Source of the DNA: JAWXBK01 sp040878185
Lineage (GTDB): Bacteria > Pseudomonadota > Alphaproteobacteria > Dongiales > Dongiaceae
Direction: 5' to 3'
Length of the DNA stretch: 64,000 nt
NCBI GenBank assembly: GCA_040878185.1
Contig: JBBDMS010000046.1
Span: forward strand, 13,556-77,555
The translations under genes were made by a program, and so were the position numbers. Below are positions 1-8,611 of this stretch, piece by piece (within the stretch, counting starts at the first letter, position 1; the number at the start of each line of letters is the position of its first letter). Under the pieces are notes generated by a model, which made no database searches, was not told the origin of the DNA, and was given only the letters and a program-made list of their open reading frames with translations.

Positions 1-384
1 ACCCAGGAACCGCACGCAGTTGATGAACTCCTCGACATCGTCGGTGTCGACCTCGAGATCGATGCCGTCGATATCGGCGAAGCGCTTGAAGAGGACGGCC
101 TTGCCTTCCATCACCGGTTTCGAGGCGAGCGCGCCGAGATCGCCGAGGCCGAGCACGGCGGTACCGTTCGAGATGACCGCGACCAGATTGCCCTTGGCGG
201 TGTAGTCGTAGGCGAGGGAGGGGTCGTCGGCGATCCGGAGACAGGGCCAGGCGACGCCGGGCGAATAAGCGAGCGACAGATCGCGCTGCGTCGTCAGCGG
301 CTTGGTTGCCCGGATTTCGATCTTGCCGGGCCGCCCGCTCGAATGCAGCAGCAGCGCTTCCTGTTCGGTGATTCCGCCGGTCAT
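1..384 (-). CDS. maeB: NADP-dependent malic enzyme, N-terminal part (cut by window edge)
   Basis: Only the first 128 codons lie in the window; the gene continues beyond base 1. The ATG at 384 is preceded by a clear GGGGAGG ribosome site. The protein opens with the malic-enzyme N-terminal domain: LAYSPGVAWPC carries the conserved Tyr region, followed by YTAKGNLVAVISNG, TAVLGLGDLG and KPVMEGKAVLFKRFADIDG. The enzyme decarboxylates malate to pyruvate with NADP reduction in the cytosol. In alphaproteobacteria the long form usually carries a C-terminal phosphotransacetylase-like domain; whether this one does cannot be seen. The next gene, a glutathione transferase, is divergent. Confidence 0.93.
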   Translation of the reverse strand, partial: MTGGITEQEALLLHSSGRPGKIEIRATKPLTTQRDLSLAYSPGVAWPCLRIADDPSLAYDYTAKGNLVAVISNGTAVLGLGDLGALASKPVMEGKAVLFKRFADIDGIDLEVDTDDVEEFINCVRFLG

Positions 385-589
385 CGATCCTCCCCGTTCG
401 CCTCCCTGCCGATCCGGTTTTCCGGTCCCGGCGGAGGCGTGTCGTCACGTTTCTTGGCCGCGGGGGTGGTTTCCCGACCCCGCAGATTTATGGACTAACC
501 GCCGAAAATCGCACGAATTTCGGGGATAGGGAAGGGCGGGAAGGGGACCGAGCGGAAGAAGCAGGGCGTCAGCGCCACCCTTAATTGTC

Positions 590-612
590 ATTGCCGGGCT
601 TGACCCGGCAAT
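590..612. repeat. Short intergenic palindrome (ATTGCCGGG ... CCCGGCAAT)
   Basis: A perfect 9-bp inverted repeat with a 5-base loop (cttga), lying in the 397-base gap between maeB and the glutathione transferase. The same palindrome recurs at 61402-61424 and 61512-61534, so it is a dispersed family. Such elements are common between genes in alphaproteobacterial chromosomes. The rest of this gap (385-589 and 613-781) shows no convincing gene. Confidence 0.85.
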
Positions 613-781
613 CCACAGAGCGGCGAAATTCCGGCTCAACGTGAATGCCGTCTGCGCCTGTCGGACACGATCCTGTAAAACGAAAATCTCATCCGTCCGC
701 CGGTGCTGCGGTGCAATAGAACGCCAGCCCGGGCCCGGCGATGGCGAATGAGGGAAGCCTTAACGACGCCGGAGACACGCA

Positions 782-1399
782 ATGCAACTCATCGGTTACA
801 ACGAATCGCCATTCGTCCGGCGCATCGCCATCACGCTGAAACTCTACGGCATACCCTTCGAACAGCGCGCGGTCGCGACCTCCGATCGCGCGACGATCGA
901 ACCCCTCAATCCTCTCGGGCGTATTCCGGCACTCGTCCTCGATGACGGCGAAACGCTGATCGACAGCACGATGATCCTCGATCATCTCGACGAGCTGGCC
1001 GGTTCGGACCGGGCGCTGACCCCGCGCAGCGGTGCCGATCGCCGCGCGGTCAATCGTCTGGTCGCGGTGGCGCTGGGAACCTGCGAGAAATATGTCGCCG
1101 CTTATTACGAGCAGACGAAGCGGCCCGAGAGCCATGTCTGGGGGCCGTGGCTCGACCGGCTCGAAGCGCAGGTGCAGAACGGGCTGCGCTATCTCGATGG
1201 CGCGATGCGCGGACCGTATCTGCTTGGCGATCGGATGACGCAGGCGGACGTGACGGCGATCTGCGCGATCGATTCGATCCGCTTCGACATGGCGCATCTG
1301 ATGCCGGAGGGCGCGTTTCCGAAACTCGACGCGCTGGTCGCGTCGGTCGCGAACATCGAAGCCTTCAGATCCACATCGCCCAGCGCACCGGTGATATGA
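782..1399 (+). CDS. Glutathione S-transferase family protein
   Basis: A 205-residue protein of normal GST length. The N-terminal thioredoxin-like domain (about 1-80) starts MQLIGYNESPFVRR and contains the cis-proline element GRIPALVLDDG with the glutathione-binding DST-type step (LIDSTMILDHL). An all-helical C-terminal domain follows, with the capping-box-like LGDRMTQADVTAICA near residue 150. The catalytic residue in the N-terminal loop is probably Ser9, as in the plant- or maleylacetoacetate-isomerase-like bacterial classes. Substrate cannot be deduced. A GGAG site lies 7 bases before the ATG. It is transcribed towards mutS, 93 bases away. Confidence 0.85.
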   Translation: MQLIGYNESPFVRRIAITLKLYGIPFEQRAVATSDRATIEPLNPLGRIPALVLDDGETLIDSTMILDHLDELAGSDRALTPRSGADRRAVNRLVAVALGTCEKYVAAYYEQTKRPESHVWGPWLDRLEAQVQNGLRYLDGAMRGPYLLGDRMTQADVTAICAIDSIRFDMAHLMPEGAFPKLDALVASVANIEAFRSTSPSAPVI

Positions 1400-1492
1400 G
1401 AGAACGCGGGCCGTTGCCGGGGACTGCTTTGCCGCCTCTCCTGCCCGCTGCTATCGTGCCGGTGACATTGCCCGAGAGCCGTTGCCGCCCGC

Positions 1493-4237
1493 ATGACCGT
1501 TCTTAAATCCGCCGCATCGAGCCCCGAATCGCCCGCCGAGAGCGCGACGCCCGCGACGCCTGCGGCGCCCTCTGCGGCGCCCTCGACGCCGATGATGCAG
1601 CAATATCTCGCGATCAAGGCGCAGCATCCCGACCGGCTTTTGTTCTACCGGATGGGCGATTTCTACGAACTGTTCTTCGACGACGCAGTCGCGGCATCGG
1701 CGGCGCTCGACATCGTGCTCACCAAGCGTGGCCGGCATGACGGCGACGACATTCCGATGTGCGGCGTGCCGGTGCACAGCGCCGATGCTTATCTGCAGCG
1801 GCTGATCCGCAGCGGCTTCAAGGTCGCGGTCTGCGAACAAAGCGAGGATCCAGCGGAAGCGAAGAAGCGCGGTGCGAAATCCGTCGTGCGGCGCGACGTC
1901 GTGCGCATCGTCACGCCCGGCACCTTGACCGAAGACAGCCTGCTCGATGCGCGGCGGCATAATTATCTGGCGTCGCTTGCCGAATCCGGCGGCGCGCTGG
2001 GGCTTGCCTGGCTCGACATGTCGACCGGCGAGTTCACCGTGCAGCCGGTCCCGGCTGCGATGCTGCCAGCGGCGCTTGCGCGGCTCGATGCCGGCGAATT
2101 GCTGCTCTCGGAGAAACTGGTCGAACGGCCGGATTTCTTCGAGCTCTGGCGCGAATGGCGCGCGAGCCTCTCGCCGCTGCCCTCGGCCCGGTTCGACAGC
2201 GAAAACGCGCGCCGCCGCCTGGAAGAGACGTTCGGTGTCAAAGCGCTCGAGGGGTTCGGCAGTTTCGAGCGCGCCGAGATCGCCGCCGCCGGTGCGCTGG
2301 TCGATTATGTGGTGCTGACGCAGCAGGGCAAGCTGCCGCGCATCGCCTCGCCGCGCCGGCTTGCAGCAGGCGCAGTCATGGAGATCGACGCGGCGACGCG
2401 GCGCAATCTCGAACTCGCGCGCAATCTGTCGGGGGCGCGCGAAGGCTCGCTCTTGCAGGCGATCGACCGCACCATCACCGGCCCCGGCGCGCGTGCGCTG
2501 GCGACGGCGCTCTCCGCGCCGCTGACCGATCCCGCGCGGATCGAGGCGCGGCTCGACATGGTCTCGTTCTTCCTGCGCGATGCAAGGCTGCGCGGCGATC
2601 TGCGCGATCACCTGAAGCGCACACCCGATCTCGAACGCGCTTTGTCGCGCCTGACGCTCGGCCGCGGCACGCCGCGCGATCTGGCCGCCATGCGCGACGG
2701 GCTCGCGCAGGCGACCGCCATTCATGGGTTATTGTCCGATCCGGCGCGTGCGCCGCTGCCGGCGGGGATCGAGGCCTGCCAGCGTGGTATCGGCAATCAC
2801 GCTGCGCTGATCGACCGGCTCGGCCGCGCGCTCGGCGACGATCTGCCGATGAACGCGCGCGATGGCGGGTTCATCGCCCGGGGTTACCACGCGGCGCTCG
2901 ACGACACGCGCGAGATCCGCGATGAAAGTCGCAAGCTGATCGCCGGGCTCGAATCACGCTATCGCAGCGAGACCGGCATCGGCGCGCTCAAGATCCGGCA
3001 CAACAACGTGCTCGGCTACTATGTCGAGGTAGCGCCGCAGCAGAGCGACAAGCTGCGCCCAAAGGATTCCAGTGACGCGAACGGCGCGCGCTTCATCCAT
3101 CGCCAGGGGCTCGCCTCGGCCGCGCGCTTCACCACGGTCGAGCTTGGCGAGCTCGAACAGAAGATCGCCGGTGCCGCCGACAAGGCGCTCGCGATCGAGC
3201 TCGCGCTGTTCGAGGATCTCGCCGGCGAGATCGTCGCGCGCGCCGAACCGATCGCCGATTGCGCCCGCGCACTCGCCGCTCTCGACATGGCCTCTGCGCT
3301 TGCGACGCTTGCCGCCGACAGCGGCTGGTGCCGGCCCGTGGTCGACGACAGCAGCGCGTTCCGCATCGAGGCGGGGCGCCATCCGGTCGTTGAACCCGCG
3401 CTCGCGAAAATTCAGGACACGACCTTCGTGCCGAACGATTGCGATCTGGGCGCAGCGCAGCGCGTCTGGCTCGTGACCGGCCCGAACATGGCCGGCAAAT
3501 CGACGTTCCTTAGGCAGAACGCGCTGATCGCGATCCTGGCCCAAATGGGCAGCTACGTGCCAGCGAAATCCGCGCATATCGGTGCGGTCGATCGGTTGTT
3601 CAGCCGCGTCGGTGCCGCCGACGATCTCGCGCGCGGCCGTTCGACCTTCATGGTCGAGATGGTCGAGACCTCGGCCATATTAAACCAGGCGACGAACCGC
3701 TCTTTGGTCATCCTCGACGAAATCGGTCGCGGCACGGCGACCTTCGACGGGCTTTCGATCGCCTGGGCGACGCTCGAACATCTGCACGATGCGAACGATT
3801 GTCGCGCCTTGTTCGCCACGCATTATCACGAGCTGACCGCCCTCACATCGCGGCTCGATCGTCTCGCCGCCTACACGATGCGCGTCAAGGAATGGAAGGG
3901 CGAGGTCGTGTTCCTGCATGAAGTGGCGCCCGGTGCCGCCGACCGATCCTACGGCATCCATGTCGCAAAGCTTGCGGGCCTGCCGGCCGCGGCCGTCGCG
4001 CGCGCCGAGGAAGTCCTGAAGATGCTGGAGCAGGGCGAACAGGCCGGCGCGTTGAAGCGCCTTGCGGACGATCTGCCGCTCTTCTCCGCGGCAGCACCGA
4101 GGCCGCAATCGGGTGCTGGCGCAAAGGGTGCATCGCCGATCGAACAGGCGCTCGATTCGATCCATCCCGACGAGCTCTCGCCGAAGGAAGCACTCGAGGC
4201 GCTCTACAAGCTGCGTGCGCTGCTGAAGAAGGAATGA
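1493..4237 (+). CDS. mutS: DNA mismatch repair protein MutS
   Basis: Recognises mismatches and small loops and recruits MutL. Visible in order: the mismatch-binding domain with the Phe-x-Glu wedge in YRMGDFYELFFDDA (about residue 54), connector and lever domains, and the ATPase with Walker A GPNMAGKSTF (about 663), Walker B LVILDEIGRGT (about 738), FATHYHEL, and the C-terminal SPKEALEALYKLRALLKKE dimer tail. The 914 residues include about 33 extra at the N terminus, rich in Ala/Pro/Ser/Thr and built from near-repeats such as ATP-ATP-AAP. The family usually begins at the MMQQYLAIKAQ block, so the ATG at 1592 is an alternative start. A GC-rich hairpin follows at about 4240-4262 in the convergent gap. 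Confidence 0.98.
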   Translation: MTVLKSAASSPESPAESATPATPAAPSAAPSTPMMQQYLAIKAQHPDRLLFYRMGDFYELFFDDAVAASAALDIVLTKRGRHDGDDIPMCGVPVHSADAYLQRLIRSGFKVAVCEQSEDPAEAKKRGAKSVVRRDVVRIVTPGTLTEDSLLDARRHNYLASLAESGGALGLAWLDMSTGEFTVQPVPAAMLPAALARLDAGELLLSEKLVERPDFFELWREWRASLSPLPSARFDSENARRRLEETFGVKALEGFGSFERAEIAAAGALVDYVVLTQQGKLPRIASPRRLAAGAVMEIDAATRRNLELARNLSGAREGSLLQAIDRTITGPGARALATALSAPLTDPARIEARLDMVSFFLRDARLRGDLRDHLKRTPDLERALSRLTLGRGTPRDLAAMRDGLAQATAIHGLLSDPARAPLPAGIEACQRGIGNHAALIDRLGRALGDDLPMNARDGGFIARGYHAALDDTREIRDESRKLIAGLESRYRSETGIGALKIRHNNVLGYYVEVAPQQSDKLRPKDSSDANGARFIHRQGLASAARFTTVELGELEQKIAGAADKALAIELALFEDLAGEIVARAEPIADCARALAALDMASALATLAADSGWCRPVVDDSSAFRIEAGRHPVVEPALAKIQDTTFVPNDCDLGAAQRVWLVTGPNMAGKSTFLRQNALIAILAQMGSYVPAKSAHIGAVDRLFSRVGAADDLARGRSTFMVEMVETSAILNQATNRSLVILDEIGRGTATFDGLSIAWATLEHLHDANDCRALFATHYHELTALTSRLDRLAAYTMRVKEWKGEVVFLHEVAPGAADRSYGIHVAKLAGLPAAAVARAEEVLKMLEQGEQAGALKRLADDLPLFSAAAPRPQSGAGAKGASPIEQALDSIHPDELSPKEALEALYKLRALLKKE

Positions 4238-4270
4238 CTGCGCCGCGTTTCGCGCGGCGTCCGGCGCCCG

Positions 4271-4933
4271 CTAGTTCTCGGTGAGCGGCGGCAGATCGGG
4301 CGGTTCGGGTGCGAGCAGCTCGATGCGCTCGAACTCGTCGGTGCCGGGCCCGAACAGAAGCTCGACCCGATATTCTCGCCAATTGTTGCGGTAATGCTCC
4401 ATGTTCGGCGGCAGGAAGCGCGCGATCGTCACCGTGCGCGGCGGCAGCGCTTCCGATTCGGTGCCGAAGATCGGAATGCCGATGCCGATGCCGGTCTCGA
4501 CGCCGGATGAGCTGCCGCCTTCGACGCCGACATGCACGTCAGGAAAACCGTCTTCTTCGGTCGGCATTTCGGCGGTGCGGTCGATGTCGCGCGCCGGCGT
4601 GCGCGTGCCGTCGGGCGCGATCAGCTCGACGATCGCCGGGCTGCGCTCGCCGTCATAGCGAACCTCGACGATGTTCGGATCGATCACCGGCACGTTCGGC
4701 GCGCTCTCGATCGCGACCGGCACGGCCTGCGGCTGGTCGCCGCCGCTATTGCCGCCCGAGCAGCCCGCGAGCACGAGACCGAGCACCATCAGCATGCCGA
4801 AAGCGACCGGCCCGAACGGCTGCGTGCCGTCGGACCGCTGACTCCCGATCAGCGGCGCGGGCGCGCGCGCCGATGCACAGGCGACGCTGTCGTTCCTGTT
4901 TTCGGCAGTCGCGTCGATTTGCGAACGGTTCAT
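4271..4933 (-). CDS. Glycine-rich predicted lipoprotein, paralogue A
   Basis: About 220 residues from the ATG at 4933; starts at 4948 or 4795 are possible. A hydrophobic stretch ending in LGLVLAGC is a lipoprotein signal with the lipobox Cys, so the mature protein should be lipid-anchored. From 4933 the n-region is unusually long (about 46 residues), which favours the later start at 4795. The mature part contains IAPDGTRTPARDIDRT, then a Gly/Val-rich segment ending GIGIGIPIFG, then a basic and aromatic C-terminal part (PNMEHYRNNWREYRVELLFG). The neighbour at 5062-5577 has the same order of blocks. No known function recognised. Confidence 0.72.
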   Translation of the reverse strand: MNRSQIDATAENRNDSVACASARAPAPLIGSQRSDGTQPFGPVAFGMLMVLGLVLAGCSGGNSGGDQPQAVPVAIESAPNVPVIDPNIVEVRYDGERSPAIVELIAPDGTRTPARDIDRTAEMPTEEDGFPDVHVGVEGGSSSGVETGIGIGIPIFGTESEALPPRTVTIARFLPPNMEHYRNNWREYRVELLFGPGTDEFERIELLAPEPPDLPPLTEN

Positions 4934-5061
4934 GGCGTCAGACCCCATGGTGATCGCCCAAAGGCGAAATGGGGTCGGGCGGCGGCGATGTCCACCGCCA
5001 TTACGCAGCCGGCGGTGGCCATTTCGGGGCGATGCCACTCAAAAGATCAGGAAATCGGCCG

Positions 5062-5577
5062 TTATTGCGGCGGGGCGGGGGCGTCCATCTCCATCCAGCG
5101 ACCGCCGCCGGCGACGCCTTCGAGATGCACGCGCAGGCGCCAGTCTTCCCAGTCGCGACGATACGCGACCATGTCCGGCACGCGAATTCGCGCGCGGCTT
5201 TCATGGCCGGTGACGTGGCCGCTGCTGCCGCCGCCGCTGAAGATCGGAAAACCGATTCCGAAGCCGACGCCGACACCGCCGGAGCCGCCACCCACGCCGA
5301 CACCGACACTCGGGCGGTTATAGTAATCGTCGCGCACGGTTTCGGTGTCGCGGTCGATGCGATAGGCATCGATCACCGTGCCGTCCGGTGCGACGAGCTG
5401 TGCCTCGTCGAAGGCGCGCTCGTCCTCGAGCTCGATTTCGATCACATCGTCGTCCCAGACGATGTCGAGATCGTCCTGGTCGACGGCAAGCGCCGGGGTC
5501 GAGCTGCAGGCGCCGGCCACGAGCAGGAGGCCGGCAAGCGCGGCGCGCCGGATGGCGCTGGTTACGGTCATGTGCAT
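5062..5577 (-). CDS. Glycine-rich predicted lipoprotein, paralogue B
   Basis: 171 residues. The signal peptide ALAGLLLVAGAC ends in a lipobox Cys at about residue 24. An acidic stretch (DQDDLDIVWDDDVIEIELE) is followed by LVAPDGTVIDAYRIDRDTET, a Gly/Val-rich segment (GVGVGFGIGFPIFSGGG), and a C-terminal RVPDMVAYRRDWEDWRLRV. The block order (APDG, IDR, GVG...FPIF, M-x-x-YR-x-x-W) matches the lipoprotein at 4271-4933, so the two are diverged tandem copies. Starts at 5577 and 5571 (MHM) are both possible; neither has a strong ribosome site. I do not recognise the family. Confidence 0.75.
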   Translation of the reverse strand: MHMTVTSAIRRAALAGLLLVAGACSSTPALAVDQDDLDIVWDDDVIEIELEDERAFDEAQLVAPDGTVIDAYRIDRDTETVRDDYYNRPSVGVGVGGGSGGVGVGFGIGFPIFSGGGSSGHVTGHESRARIRVPDMVAYRRDWEDWRLRVHLEGVAGGGRWMEMDAPAPPQ

Positions 5578-5606
5578 GGGGAAAGTCTAGTCCCGCTTGG
5601 CCCAAG

Positions 5607-5658
5607 CTCACAAGCCGGGGCTCACAAGCCGGCGGCCCAAACCGGCGCCCAAACCGGC
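5607..5658. repeat. Two adjacent short direct duplications upstream of glnD
   Basis: The 12-mer ctcacaagccgg occurs at 5607-5618 and again at 5621-5632, followed at once by cccaaaccggc at 5636-5646 and 5648-5658. These look like slippage duplications. They lie in the gap between the lipoprotein B start and glnD. Confidence 0.8.
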
Positions 5659-5757
5659 CGGATTCCGGGCCGGCCGCCCGGTACAGCGTCGCTCTCGGCC
5701 GCGCTGCGTTACCGGCCCTCCTGTCGAAGCGGCGGCCGAAATGCCATATTGCCCCTC

Positions 5758-8586
5758 ATGGAACGGCCGGCCGATCAGCGCGCGATCGTGAACCGCCGGG
5801 CGATTGCCGCCCGGCTCGCCGCCCTGCCGTTGGAGGGGCCGTCGGACGCGGCATTGCGATCCCCCGCCCGCAGCGACGTGCTCGCGCTCTTCCGCGCCGC
5901 GCTCGACGAGGGCCGCGCGGAAATCCGCCACCGGTTCGAGGCGACACGCGACGGCCGCATAGCCGCCGAAGAAATGTCGTTCCTGGTCGATCAGTTGCTG
6001 CGATCGCTCCATGAATTCGCCATCGCGACCGCCTATCCCAACGCGAACCCGAGCACGGCCGAGCGCGTCGCGATCGTCGCGACCGGCGGCTACGGGCGCG
6101 GCGAGCTCGCGCCCTTCTCGGATATCGATCTGTTGTTTGTCACACCCTACAAGCGCGCACCCTATGTCGAGCAGCTCGTCGAGTATCTTCTCTATTTCCT
6201 GTGGGACCTCGGGCTCAAGGTCGGCCAGGCGACGCGCAGTGTCGATGAGAGCATCCGGCAGGCGACATCCGACATGACGATCCGCACCGGCCTCCTGGAA
6301 GCGCGCTTCGTCGCCGGCGAGCAATCGCTCTATCTCGATCTGCGCCGCCGCTTCCGCAAGGAGATCCAGGAAGCGCCGGGCAGCGGTCTCGCCTTCGTCG
6401 AGGCGAAACTCTCCGAACGCAACCGTCGCCATAAGAGGCTCGGCGATTCGCGCTATGCGCTCGAGCCGAACATCAAGGACGGCAAGGGCGGTCTGCGCGA
6501 TCTGCACACGCTCTTCTGGATCGCGAAATATCTCTATCGCGTGCGCAGCGTCGATGCGCTGGTCGGGCGCAAGGTCTTGAGCGAAGACGAGGCAACGACC
6601 TTCCGCAAGGCCGATGCGTTCCTCTGGAGCCTGCGCTTCGCGCTGCATTATCTGACCGACCGCGCCGAAGAGCGGCTCACTTTTGATCTGCAGCCGCGCC
6701 TCGCCGAACAATTCGCCTATACCGATCATGCCGGCGCGCGCGGCGTCGAGCGGCTGATGCGGCATTACTTTCTGATTGCGAAGGGCGTTGGCGACCTGAC
6801 GCGCATCTTCTGCGCGACGCTCGAGGCCCAGCACAGCAAAAGCCGGGTGCCGCGCGCCTCGGGTGTGCCGTTCTTCAAAAAAGACGTCGAGGGCTTTCCG
6901 GTCGACGGCGACCGGCTCGCGATCGCCGAGCGCGATCTGTTCGCGCGCGATCCGGTCGCGATGATCCGGCTTTTCGAAACGGCGCAGCGGCACGGGCTCG
7001 ACATCCATCCCGCCACGTTGCGGCTTGTCACGCGCCATCTGCGCCTGGTCGATCAGGGTCTGCGCGACAATCCGGAAGCGAACCGCCTCTTCCTCGACAT
7101 CCTCACCTCGCCGCAGGCGCCGGAGGCGGCGCTGCGCCGCATGAGCGAGGCCGGCGTGCTCGGTCGCTTCATTCCCGATTTCGGCCGTGTCGTAGCGCAA
7201 ATGCAATACGACATGTATCACTCTTATACCGTCGACGAGCATACGCTGATGGCGATCGGCATATTGCATCGCATCGAAGAGGGCGAGCTCAAGGACGAAG
7301 TGCCGATCGCGAGCGACGTGATCCACAAGGTCTTGTCGCGCCGTGTTCTCTATGTCGCGCTCTTCCTGCACGATATCGCGAAGGGCCGCGGCGGCGATCA
7401 TTCCGAGCTTGGCGCGGACATCGCGCATGAGCTCTGCCCGCGGCTCGGTTTCGAGGACTGGGAAACCGAAACCGTGGCCTGGCTGGTGCGCCATCACCTG
7501 CTGATGAGCAACACCGCGTTCAAGCGCGACATCGACGATCCGCTGACGATCGAGGCCTTCTCTGGCGAGGTGCAGTCGCTCGAGCGGCTGCGGCTGCTGC
7601 TCGTCCTGACCGTCGCCGACATCCGCGCGGTCGGCCCGCGTATCTGGAACGGCTGGAAGGCGCAGTTGCTGCGCGATCTTTATTATCGCACCGAGAATTA
7701 TCTATCCGGCGGGCTCTCCGGCGATGCGACCAGCGCGCGTGCGATCGTCGCGCGCCAGGCGCTCGAGGCGCGGCTCGGCGACTGGAAGCATGACGATGTC
7801 GAGGCGCATCTCTCCCGCGCGGGGGCCGCCTACTGGCTCGGCTTCGAGACCGATGCGCTGGTGCGCCAGGCCGAACTCGTGCGCCGCGTCGAGCGCGACG
7901 GCCTGCCTTTCGCGGCCGAATTCCAGGTCGATCATTGGCGCGCGGTGACCGAGGCGACCGTCGCGACGCGCGACCGCGCCGGATTGTTCGCGCGGCTTGC
8001 CGGCGCCTTCGCGCTGGCCGGCGCCTCGATCGTCGAAGCCCGGATCTTCACCTTCGCCGACGGCATGGCGGTCGACAGTTTCTCGCTGCAGGAAGGGACG
8101 GGCCAGGAGGGCGCGGCGCGCGCGATCGAAGAGCCGTGGCGTCTCGAGCGCATCGAACGTGCTATCCGCCGCATGCTGAAGGACGAAGGGCCGGTGCCGC
8201 TGCTGACCTTCCCGCCATCGCCGGTCGCGGATCGCTTCCAGATGTTCAGCGTGGCGCCGTGCGTGCTGATCGACAACCAGGCGAGCGCCTCGCATACGGT
8301 GATCGAGGTCAACGGGCGCGACCGCCGCGGCCTGCTCTATGCGCTCGGTCGGGCCTTGAGCGAACATCGCCTGCAGATTTCGAGCGCGAAGATCTCGACC
8401 TTCGGCGCGCGCGCCGTAGACGTCTTCTATGTGAAGGACCAATACGGGCTCAAGGTCGAGAATGCGAAGCGCATCGATGCGATCCGCGCGGCCCTCATGG
8501 CGGCGTTGCAGGCGCCCGAACAGCCGGCGGAAGCCGCGGGCGGCGATGCGTCCATCGATAATCTGCCGACGCGCCGCGCCGGTTGA
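5758..8586 (+). CDS. glnD: Bifunctional PII uridylyltransferase / uridylyl-removing enzyme
   Basis: Senses glutamine and adds or removes UMP on PII proteins (GlnB/GlnK), setting nitrogen status. From the ATG at 5758 it has 942 residues, normal for the family. Domains: nucleotidyltransferase with GGYGRGELAPFSDIDLLF (about 108-126), including the G-x-D-x-D signature region; GlnE-like helical part with KDGKGGLRDLHT; HD domain with LFLHDIAKGRGGDHSELG (about 535-552); two C-terminal ACT domains starting near DRAGLFARLAGAFALAG (about 740) and DRRGLLYALGRALSEH (about 854). The reading frame is open upstream to 4969, but that part overlaps the reverse-strand lipoproteins and is not family-like. murJ follows 25 bases downstream. 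Confidence 0.97.
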   Translation: MERPADQRAIVNRRAIAARLAALPLEGPSDAALRSPARSDVLALFRAALDEGRAEIRHRFEATRDGRIAAEEMSFLVDQLLRSLHEFAIATAYPNANPSTAERVAIVATGGYGRGELAPFSDIDLLFVTPYKRAPYVEQLVEYLLYFLWDLGLKVGQATRSVDESIRQATSDMTIRTGLLEARFVAGEQSLYLDLRRRFRKEIQEAPGSGLAFVEAKLSERNRRHKRLGDSRYALEPNIKDGKGGLRDLHTLFWIAKYLYRVRSVDALVGRKVLSEDEATTFRKADAFLWSLRFALHYLTDRAEERLTFDLQPRLAEQFAYTDHAGARGVERLMRHYFLIAKGVGDLTRIFCATLEAQHSKSRVPRASGVPFFKKDVEGFPVDGDRLAIAERDLFARDPVAMIRLFETAQRHGLDIHPATLRLVTRHLRLVDQGLRDNPEANRLFLDILTSPQAPEAALRRMSEAGVLGRFIPDFGRVVAQMQYDMYHSYTVDEHTLMAIGILHRIEEGELKDEVPIASDVIHKVLSRRVLYVALFLHDIAKGRGGDHSELGADIAHELCPRLGFEDWETETVAWLVRHHLLMSNTAFKRDIDDPLTIEAFSGEVQSLERLRLLLVLTVADIRAVGPRIWNGWKAQLLRDLYYRTENYLSGGLSGDATSARAIVARQALEARLGDWKHDDVEAHLSRAGAAYWLGFETDALVRQAELVRRVERDGLPFAAEFQVDHWRAVTEATVATRDRAGLFARLAGAFALAGASIVEARIFTFADGMAVDSFSLQEGTGQEGAARAIEEPWRLERIERAIRRMLKDEGPVPLLTFPPSPVADRFQMFSVAPCVLIDNQASASHTVIEVNGRDRRGLLYALGRALSEHRLQISSAKISTFGARAVDVFYVKDQYGLKVENAKRIDAIRAALMAALQAPEQPAEAAGGDASIDNLPTRRAG

Positions 8587-8611
8587 GCCTGTTCCCGCAA
8601 AGTAGAGACGC

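Noticed and set aside
4969..5757. In-frame upstream extension of glnD
   Set aside because: It would add about 260 Gly/Ala/Asp-rich residues not seen in GlnD and lies antisense to two lipoprotein genes; the family-like start is at 5758.
5608..7497. 629-codon reverse-strand frame over glnD
   Set aside because: Antisense to a clear glnD with all domains; composition typical of shadow frames.
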